Source: an uncultured Prevotellaceae bacterium
GTDB lineage: Bacteria; Bacteroidota; Bacteroidia; Bacteroidales; Bacteroidaceae
DNA length: 10,793 bases
Assembly (NCBI GenBank): GCA_937892315.1
Contig: CALAVF010000352.1
Coordinates: 1 to 10,793, forward strand
Reading direction: 5' to 3'
Shown here one piece after another: positions 5,461 through 10,793 of this stretch; within the stretch, counting starts at the first letter, position 1; the number at the start of each line of letters is the position of its first letter. The notes beneath the pieces were generated by a model, which saw only the letters and a program-made list of their open reading frames with translations, was not told the origin of the DNA and made no database searches. The position numbers and the translations under genes were made by a program.

Positions 5461-5610
5461 TGTCAATTTCGTCTTGGCTAAAACGGCACGCAGGAAGCGT
5501 TGAAAGTGGTCTGAGTCAGACCGCCTCGGTGGTGTGACTCAGACCACTCAGGCGGTGTGACTCACACCACTTCGGAGGTGACGAGTGTGTCATTTTGTCC
5601 TATTGGGGGA
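5461..5610 (-). repeat. 150-bp structured 3'-UTR repeat, copy 2
   Basis: This is the second copy of the element at 161-310, 139/150 identical and gap-free. It lies 85 nt past the tamB stop codon, on the same strand and at nearly the same distance as copy 1 past the porin stop (87 nt). Dyads start at 5508, 5531 and 5554. The third, GGTGTGACTCACACC (5554-5568), is a perfect odd palindrome here but imperfect in copy 1, while the unit 2 / unit 3 stem has one mismatch here and none in copy 1. Similarity continues to about 5624 and, less exactly, back to 5408. Confidence 0.93.
5505..5548 (-). other. Long hairpin formed by dyad units 1 and 2, repeat copy 2
   Basis: The stem bases are identical to those at 205-248. 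Only the two apex bases differ, GA in copy 1 and TC here, which are each other's reverse complement. The stem has 14 perfect outer pairs, one G-G mismatch and five inner pairs including one G-T wobble in the plus-strand reading. Confidence 0.8.
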
Positions 5611-5695
5611 GATTGTTTCGGAGGTTGTTGGGAAATGTTCGAGGGGAAGGAGAGGAAATGAGAAAAATGGAAAAAGAAATAGGTTTCGAAGTGTG

Positions 5696-8600
5696 TTACT
5701 TTGAAGCCTTTTGTTGTTTCTTTTTTTCTTTCATCCGTTTGCGGATGGATTCGAAGTCGTGCCGCCATGTGAGGCCGAGGCCTTGGGTGTTGAGGGTGGC
5801 TTTGGTGAAGTAGCGGTCGTTGGTTTGGTTGTAGGCTTTGACGTAGAGGGTGCCTTTCTGGTTCATTCGCCATTTCACTTCGAAGTCGCCGATGAAGTTG
5901 GCTTGATTGGTCAGGGCGTTGTCGCGATAGCCGAAGGCGCCATTGATGAGCAGACGCTCGTCGAGCAGATGGCCGGAGAGGATGCCTTCCACGTCAAGGT
6001 CATCCCAGCCCTTCTCGCCGGTGGTGAGGGACGAACCGAAGTTCCAGTTGGTGTTGTTGCCAATCACGTTGCTGAGCATCTGGTTGATTTGTCCGCTCAG
6101 GGTGGAGGAGAGCAGGGAGTTGGCAACTTGGTTGGAGTTGTCGGTGCCGTTGGCACGGGCATATTCGTTGGGGTAGAAACGTCCAAGTCCGAGCAGGTAT
6201 ATCATCTGGGTGTTCATCTCTTCCTCGGAGTTAATCATGGAACGCACCAGTTGCCGCACTTCTTCGTTGACGTTCGGGATGTCCATGTCGAAGGCAAAGT
6301 CCATGTTGCCGAGTTTGCCTGTGATGTCAAGGATGCAGATGACCTTCACCTTGTTGTTCTGAGAGAAGGCGGTAGTGGCGGTGAGGTCGCTGAGGGGCAC
6401 GGCATTGATGGTGTGGTGGCAGATGAGGTGGATGTTGGCATCGAAGGGGTTGCCGTTGAACTCGACCATGGAACCTGGCTGGAGGGCGAGGTCGCGGAAG
6501 ATGATGTCTTGCAGATAGAGGCGGTAGGAACCTGAACCGATGTTGTAGTTGCCGAAAAGTTGGAAAGAGCCTTTGTTGTACCACTTGGCTGTGAGTTGGG
6601 CGTTGCCGAAGGTACGCATGTAGCCGTCTTCGATGTTGTCCATGCGGAGTTTCACCTCGCAGGCAGGTGTAAGGTTGATGTCGAAGTTGATGAAGATGTC
6701 GCTGTCGTAGTTCTTCTTGGCTTCTTTCACGATGGTGAGCGAGTCTTTTTCCACGGCAGCGGGGGCTTCTTCATCGTGAAGTGTGAGGAACTGCGGATGG
6801 AGGGTCAGCAGGGAATCGCGGTCGCGGAACTCGATGAAGGTGTTGCCTGTGATGGCATCGGGTGTGGCGGCATCGTAGGCGAAGACGGAGCCTTTGGTGG
6901 GCGTGACACGGGCATTGACATAGAGCGGATGGCCGTCGCTGCCGTCGATGCTTAGGTCGCCGTCGGCAAAGACGGTGGCAAGGAACTTGTCGCTGTTGAA
7001 TTCGGTTTCGTCGTAGGCAAGCAGTTCGTGCAGGTCTGCCTTGAAGTGGTAGGCGAAGTTCTTCATGTTGCGGTGGGTCACCTGCCCGTTGATGGTGGAG
7101 CGATGGCCGAAGCGGTCGTAGATGCTGATGTCCTTGAAGTCGAACAGGTAGGGGCGTAGATGGAGTGTGTCCCCCTCGATGTGGTAAGGTACATTAGTGG
7201 CACGAAGCCGCAGGTTCATGTTGGGCACGGCATCGCCGACGATGTTGACGTCGTTGAGCGGGCCGATGATGCTGATGGGGCCTGTGACATAACCAGACAC
7301 CTCTTTGAAGACTCCGCCGAGGAAGCCGTGGATGAAGGCGGCGTTGGTGTTGTGGGTATCGACATTCAGCCGTATGTCGTTCTTGGCGGGAGAAATCCAG
7401 CCATTGACCGTGGTGATGCCTGTCACGTTCTTGTCTCTGCCTGTCAGCCCGTCGGGCACGGAGTAGAGGTCTACGATTCGCCCTTCCACAGAAATGCCTT
7501 CCACGTCCTTGTCCCAATGTGCCTCGATGTTGGCATTGCCGATGGGACCTTCTTGCACGGAGAGGTCTTCCACGTAGAGGTTGGCTCGCAGGTCGGGCAC
7601 ACCGCCGCCCAGCACATTGTTGACAACGGCTTGCCCTGATGCTTTGCCGGCAAAACGCACAGCGGTGAAATCGACGAGGGAAATGAAATACTTGATTTCG
7701 AGGTTGTTGAGGGTCGCCACCAGAGAGTCGGAAGGGGAGTTGGATGCCTTGCCGTCGATGGCAAGGAAACTGTTGGTGTTATTGTTGGCAAACTTCACGT
7801 TGTGGCACTCAATGTTCTTCTTGTAGAATGAGATGCGTGAAGGTGACACCGTCCATGTCGTGTCGTTGATGACTGCGGTGGATTTTCGCAGGGCAATGTC
7901 GGTCTTCATGCTGCCCAAAGAGTCTTTGAACTGAATGACAGGCAGCAACTGAAGGATGATGTGGTTTCTGCCTGTTGTGTTCAGGTAGAGGTCGCTGGTG
8001 ATGCGGTTGTCGTGGATGTCGGCAGCCACGTTCAGTTGTGTGGAGGAATTGGGCACGTCGTCATCGTCGCTCTCCTTGTACGTGGAGGCGATGGCATGGA
8101 CGTTCATGTTTTCGGCGGTGGTGTTGCAAGTCACGGCGATGTCGTCGTACTGCTTACCATTGTAGGTGAGGCATGGAGCCGAGAGTTGTAGTGCCATCTG
8201 TTGGGTTGTGGAGTTGACGTTTCCGAACAGGTGGACGGGTTGTGTGATGTCGAAATCGGCTTCTGTGAAGTGGTGCAGAAGCGGGGCGTCGGTGATGGTC
8301 AGGTCATAGTCGAAATTGGCTTGAGGGGCTTCATTCGATTTGACGATGGCTGGCAAGTGGTGTGCCAACTGATGGGTGACACTTGCTACGATGTCGGGAA
8401 GACTGACGTTGCCTTGGATGTTTCCTGAAAGGAGGTCGCTGTCGAGGGTGTAGAGGCTCTCGCCTTGTTCCTGTCCTTCAGCATGAAAGGAGAGGTTGTT
8501 CATGTGGTAGTGGTCGGTGGGGGTGTTCAGGTTGAGGTCGGTGATGTCGAAGTCTCCATAGAGGTGCTTGAAGTCGCTTCCGTGCAGGTTGGCTTGGGCA

Positions 8601-10174
8601 TTGAGAGAAAGCGTTTCTCCTGCATGTTTGTCGGTGAGGTTCAGTTTGTTAGGATTGAAGTTCTCCAGCAGAAGTTGAAGTTGAATATCTTTGGATGGTG
8701 TGTCCGTATAGGCAAAGTCTGTTTGGGCTTTGAAGTGCTCATCGTCAATGCTGGCTGTACCTTCGATTTGGGCGGAAGTGCTGCGTGCGTCGAACGTGAT
8801 GTTCTGGTAGTTGTAGCCGTTGTAGTGGAGATTGTGAATCTCTCCAGACGCCGTTCCTGCAGGGAAGGGTTTTGTATCTGCGAGATTCATGGCAAGGTCG
8901 ATGTCCAGCGAAGTGGTGCCCAGTTTTTCATCTTCCAAAATCTTGCCTAAATGAATGCTGTCGCCTTGGATGTTTCCTTCCAGAAAGCGTTCGGCATCGT
9001 AGGTCAGTTGGTAGTCGGCATTGCCAATGTCTGTGCTCACCTTGCCTCGGGAAGTGAGGGTCTTGTCGGCAGCATAGTTGATGTCACCTGCATAGTTGAA
9101 TGTTCCGACGGATTCAATGAGATGGTCCTTGCCGTGTTCTGGCATAAAAATGTCTGCCAGTTGTTGCATCTCGTGGCTGGTGAGGCGTAAGGTCGAAATG
9201 TTGGAAACGATGTTTCGTGTTTGGGAGTCAAGTGGATTTTCAATCTCCGCAGATGCCGAGAACAGGAAATCCTCGCCGCTTTGTAACAGCAGGTCTTTCA
9301 GCGTGATTCGTTCTTCATTGCCTGCTGCTTCCATTTGGAAACTGATAGGCGTGGTGAGTTGTGCCAGTTTCTCATTGAGGAAAGAGAGGTCGCGTGGAGA
9401 AAGACTGCCATGAATCGGCGTTGAAAAGAACTGAAATTTCTTTTCTGTTTCGTACTTGCCGTATTGAGCATAGAGGGAGTCAATGGCAATGTCGGAGTGG
9501 GGAAGTGAGAGGTTGAAGTGGGTTAGTGTGGCGTATTGTTCGTTGGCTGCTAACCGCAGTTGTGTGTTGTGGATGGAAAGCCCAGAATTGAGTTCTTTTG
9601 CCTGCAAACGGCGAATGGTGAGGTTGATGGAGTCGTTGCTCAGATGACGAAGCAGGAGGTTCATGCCGCAGTCGTGCAGATGCAGGTGGTTGGCATCCAT
9701 GTTGTTGGGGCGTGTAGCCTCTGACAAGACGTCGTAGGAAACATCGGCATGACGCATGATGAATGAACCGATGTGAAGGTCAATCTTTGACGGTTCTTCC
9801 TTTTCCTCGCTCTTGAAGGCATCGATGAGAAACTGAAAGTTCGGCTTGCTGTCGGGTGTCGCTTTGTAGAGGGTTGCCTTGGTGCCAAAGAGTTGTGCTG
9901 TGCCAATATCAATACGTCCGGCAAGCAGCGAGATCAGGTCGATGCTTGCCGACACACGTGCCACATGTGCCATCTGCTTGCCTGTTGGCTCATAGATGGT
10001 CATGTCGTTGACAATGATGCGATTCAGTAATCCGAGGTTGATGCTACCAATCTCTACTTTCGACTTGAGTTGACCAGTCAAAATATTAGAAGTCCAGCCT
10101 GCCAATGCTTGCTGCATGAAAGGGAGGCTGAACAGAAGAACGATGGCGGCGTACAGAGCCACAATCGTACCCAC
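5696..10174 (-). CDS. tamB: TamB-family translocation/assembly protein
   Basis: The 1492-residue product has one N-terminal membrane anchor (about residues 4-25, IVALYAAIVLLFSLPF). A very long beta-rich region of repeating short strands follows, and a C-terminal TamB/DUF490 domain spans about 1120-1470: NFDINLTPACEVKLRMDN, GSYRLYLQDIIFRDLAL, FNGNPFDANIHL, LDITGKLGNMDFAFDMDIPN, MIYLLGLGRFYPNE and a final beta segment ending LGLTWRHDFE. TamB-like proteins span the periplasm as a hydrophobic groove and are implicated in lipid transport and outer-membrane protein assembly, usually with a TamA/BamA-type partner, which is not in this window. The start is odd: GTG at 10174 is the only standard start codon in frame before the helix, but it leaves no positive charge before the TM. 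Upstream codons back to a TAA at 10229-10231 encode [15 protein letters not shown] basic residues with no ATG, GTG or TTG. It follows ribH by 46 nt. Confidence 0.95.
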   Translation of the reverse strand: MGTIVALYAAIVLLFSLPFMQQALAGWTSNILTGQLKSKVEIGSINLGLLNRIIVNDMTIYEPTGKQMAHVARVSASIDLISLLAGRIDIGTAQLFGTKATLYKATPDSKPNFQFLIDAFKSEEKEEPSKIDLHIGSFIMRHADVSYDVLSEATRPNNMDANHLHLHDCGMNLLLRHLSNDSINLTIRRLQAKELNSGLSIHNTQLRLAANEQYATLTHFNLSLPHSDIAIDSLYAQYGKYETEKKFQFFSTPIHGSLSPRDLSFLNEKLAQLTTPISFQMEAAGNEERITLKDLLLQSGEDFLFSASAEIENPLDSQTRNIVSNISTLRLTSHEMQQLADIFMPEHGKDHLIESVGTFNYAGDINYAADKTLTSRGKVSTDIGNADYQLTYDAERFLEGNIQGDSIHLGKILEDEKLGTTSLDIDLAMNLADTKPFPAGTASGEIHNLHYNGYNYQNITFDARSTSAQIEGTASIDDEHFKAQTDFAYTDTPSKDIQLQLLLENFNPNKLNLTDKHAGETLSLNAQANLHGSDFKHLYGDFDITDLNLNTPTDHYHMNNLSFHAEGQEQGESLYTLDSDLLSGNIQGNVSLPDIVASVTHQLAHHLPAIVKSNEAPQANFDYDLTITDAPLLHHFTEADFDITQPVHLFGNVNSTTQQMALQLSAPCLTYNGKQYDDIAVTCNTTAENMNVHAIASTYKESDDDDVPNSSTQLNVAADIHDNRITSDLYLNTTGRNHIILQLLPVIQFKDSLGSMKTDIALRKSTAVINDTTWTVSPSRISFYKKNIECHNVKFANNNTNSFLAIDGKASNSPSDSLVATLNNLEIKYFISLVDFTAVRFAGKASGQAVVNNVLGGGVPDLRANLYVEDLSVQEGPIGNANIEAHWDKDVEGISVEGRIVDLYSVPDGLTGRDKNVTGITTVNGWISPAKNDIRLNVDTHNTNAAFIHGFLGGVFKEVSGYVTGPISIIGPLNDVNIVGDAVPNMNLRLRATNVPYHIEGDTLHLRPYLFDFKDISIYDRFGHRSTINGQVTHRNMKNFAYHFKADLHELLAYDETEFNSDKFLATVFADGDLSIDGSDGHPLYVNARVTPTKGSVFAYDAATPDAITGNTFIEFRDRDSLLTLHPQFLTLHDEEAPAAVEKDSLTIVKEAKKNYDSDIFINFDINLTPACEVKLRMDNIEDGYMRTFGNAQLTAKWYNKGSFQLFGNYNIGSGSYRLYLQDIIFRDLALQPGSMVEFNGNPFDANIHLICHHTINAVPLSDLTATTAFSQNNKVKVICILDITGKLGNMDFAFDMDIPNVNEEVRQLVRSMINSEEEMNTQMIYLLGLGRFYPNEYARANGTDNSNQVANSLLSSTLSGQINQMLSNVIGNNTNWNFGSSLTTGEKGWDDLDVEGILSGHLLDERLLINGAFGYRDNALTNQANFIGDFEVKWRMNQKGTLYVKAYNQTNDRYFTKATLNTQGLGLTWRHDFESIRKRMKEKKKQQKASK

Positions 10175-10220
10175 AATGTTGACTAATATTTTCTCAAGTC
10201 GTTTTATAGGTCGTCGTTGT

Positions 10221-10712
10221 TTAGCGTTTTACCTTTCTTTTGAAATCGACCATTTTGATGGCTGTCACGGCACATTCGTCGCCTTTATTGCCCATCTTGC
10301 CACCTGCACGGTCTTCTGCTTGCTGCATGTCGAGCGTTGTGATGAGTCCGTAGATGACAGGCACATCCTGCACGGCATTGAGACGGGCCAGGCCGTAAGT
10401 GACACCTTGGCAAATGTAGCGGTCGTGAGGGGTATCACCGCGGATGACACAACCGATGGCAATGACGGCATCCACGCCTGTCTTGACCATCTGCGATGCT
10501 CCGTACACCAATTCAAAACTGCCAGGGACGGTCAGCACGGAAATGTCCTCTGCTGCCACACCGTTCTTGATGAGTGTGGCTTTTGCCCCGTTCAAGAGGG
10601 CGGCAGTGATGTTCTCGTTCCATTCTGCCACCACGATGCCCATCTTCATGCCTGTAGCGTCGGGCACCGAGTTGATGTCGTAGTCGGAAAGATTATGATT
10701 TTTTGTTGCCAT
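10221..10712 (-). CDS. ribH: 6,7-dimethyl-8-ribityllumazine synthase
   Basis: The product (163 residues from ATG at 10712) is cytoplasmic and catalyses the penultimate step of riboflavin synthesis, joining 5-amino-6-ribitylaminouracil and 3,4-dihydroxy-2-butanone 4-phosphate. Diagnostic motifs are Trp31 in AEWNENIT (substrate pocket), PGSFE (63-67), [13 protein letters not shown] (87-99) with the catalytic His96, PVIYGLIT (118-125) and [14 protein letters not shown] (131-144). Length and motif order match the family; such proteins assemble as pentamers or icosahedral 60-mers. The frame continues upstream to a TTG at 10739 but that would add a nonfamilial MFFTFHSSS segment, so ATG at 10712 is chosen. 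It is followed by tamB in the same direction, an unrelated function, so the pair looks like simple cotranscription. No riboflavin riboswitch is visible in the short upstream part. Confidence 0.97.
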   Translation of the reverse strand: MATKNHNLSDYDINSVPDATGMKMGIVVAEWNENITAALLNGAKATLIKNGVAAEDISVLTVPGSFELVYGASQMVKTGVDAVIAIGCVIRGDTPHDRYICQGVTYGLARLNAVQDVPVIYGLITTLDMQQAEDRAGGKMGNKGDECAVTAIKMVDFKRKVKR

Positions 10713-10721
10713 AGATGATGA

Positions 10722-10749
10722 GTGAAAAGTGAAAAACAAAAAGTGAAAA
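10722..10749. repeat. GTGAAAA short repeats upstream of ribH
   Basis: On the plus strand GTGAAAA occurs at 10722-10728, 10729-10735 and 10743-10749. On the ribH sense strand this gives a C/T-rich leader. It resembles the tract at 4683-4714 in inverted orientation. No promoter of the TAnnTTTG type is recognisable in 10713-10793. Confidence 0.55.
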
Positions 10750-10753
10750 ATTT

Positions 10754-10786
10754 GCTACCGCATTTGTTTGTCCACAGACAGGTAGC
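10754..10786 (-). terminator. Possible terminator of a gene upstream of ribH
   Basis: On the minus strand GCTACC (10781-10786) pairs with GGTAGC (10754-10759) around a 21-base loop that itself contains TGTC-TGTG-GACA, and is followed by AAATTTTT. This could end a transcript entering from the right edge. The long loop and intervening AAA make it weak. Confidence 0.35.
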
Positions 10787-10793
10787 ATACACT

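Larger units (their letters stand above)
5379..5695. other. Intergenic stretch between tamB stop and sigma promoters
   Basis: There is no gene here. It contains, left to right: an A-rich stretch; an AGATTACGCAGATTTTTCAC word at 5401-5420 resembling the one at 107-124; a GGGG/CCCC pair at 5431-5448; the repeat copy at 5461-5610; and a purine-rich plus strand (C/T-rich on the tamB sense strand) at 5611-5695. I see no classical intrinsic terminator for tamB unless the repeat or the GGGG/CCCC hairpin serves as one. Confidence 0.7.

Noticed and set aside
5711..6535. Long plus-strand open frames opposite tamB and the porin (for example 5711-6535, 977-1507, 1508-2119)
   Set aside because: Their products are low-complexity Val/Gly/Asp-rich mirror translations of well-supported genes, without domains or promoters.
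10768..10777. DnaA-box-like TTGTCCACA
   Set aside because: A single one-mismatch site with no cluster, no AT-rich unwinding region and no dnaA or dnaN nearby.
10755..10793. Last codons of an upstream minus-strand gene (frame ending TAG at 10755-10757)
   Set aside because: Twelve codons give no family signal and other frames are also open; the stop would fall inside the possible terminator stem.

Overview
The window looks like a piece of a Bacteroidales chromosome, most likely Prevotellaceae-like. The grounds are Bacteroidetes-type promoters (TAnnTTTG at -7, TTTG near -33), a Porin_10-type outer-membrane protein, a DUF4468-like secreted protein, a Bacteroidetes-style TamB, and gene starts without strong Shine-Dalgarno sites. 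All eight supported genes lie on the minus strand, so the window reads right to left.

Layout in transcription order. (1) ribH (lumazine synthase, 10712-10221) is followed after 46 nt by a 1492-residue tamB (10174-5696). (2) A 418-bp intergenic region (5277-5696) holds a structured repeat (copy 2), a housekeeping-type promoter and an ECF-type promoter. (3) An ECF sigma factor (5277-4729), a single-pass membrane protein that is probably its anti-sigma factor (4609-4235), and a Spy/CpxP/CnrX-like secreted helical protein (4215-3676) follow, closed by a strong hairpin terminator (3604-3639). (4) A clear TTTG-N20-TAACTTTG promoter (3532-3563) starts a second unit: DUF4468-like secreted protein (3500-2850), an 88-residue two-TM protein (2807-2541) and a 687-residue Porin_10-like protein (2461-398). 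(5) A 397-bp non-coding left end holds copy 1 of the structured repeat.

Functionally, apart from ribH, almost everything concerns the cell envelope: TamB (lipid and outer-membrane biogenesis), an ECF sigma stress module, and an outer-membrane porin unit. The sigma / anti-sigma / Spy-like order resembles three-part trans-envelope sensors such as CnrH-CnrY-CnrX. The sites upstream of the sigma gene and upstream of the anti-sigma gene share an AACC-N16-GTCWAA layout with identical spacing, which suggests autoregulation at two points.

The least explained feature is a 150-bp element present twice, at 161-310 and 5461-5610, 139/150 identical with no indels. Each copy sits 85-87 nt beyond the stop codon of a large envelope gene (porin, tamB) in the same orientation. 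Each contains three 15-bp odd-centred dyads (consensus GGTSTGASTCASACC) at an exact 23-bp period that can fold into mutually exclusive hairpins. The first hairpin is unchanged between copies except for its two apex bases.
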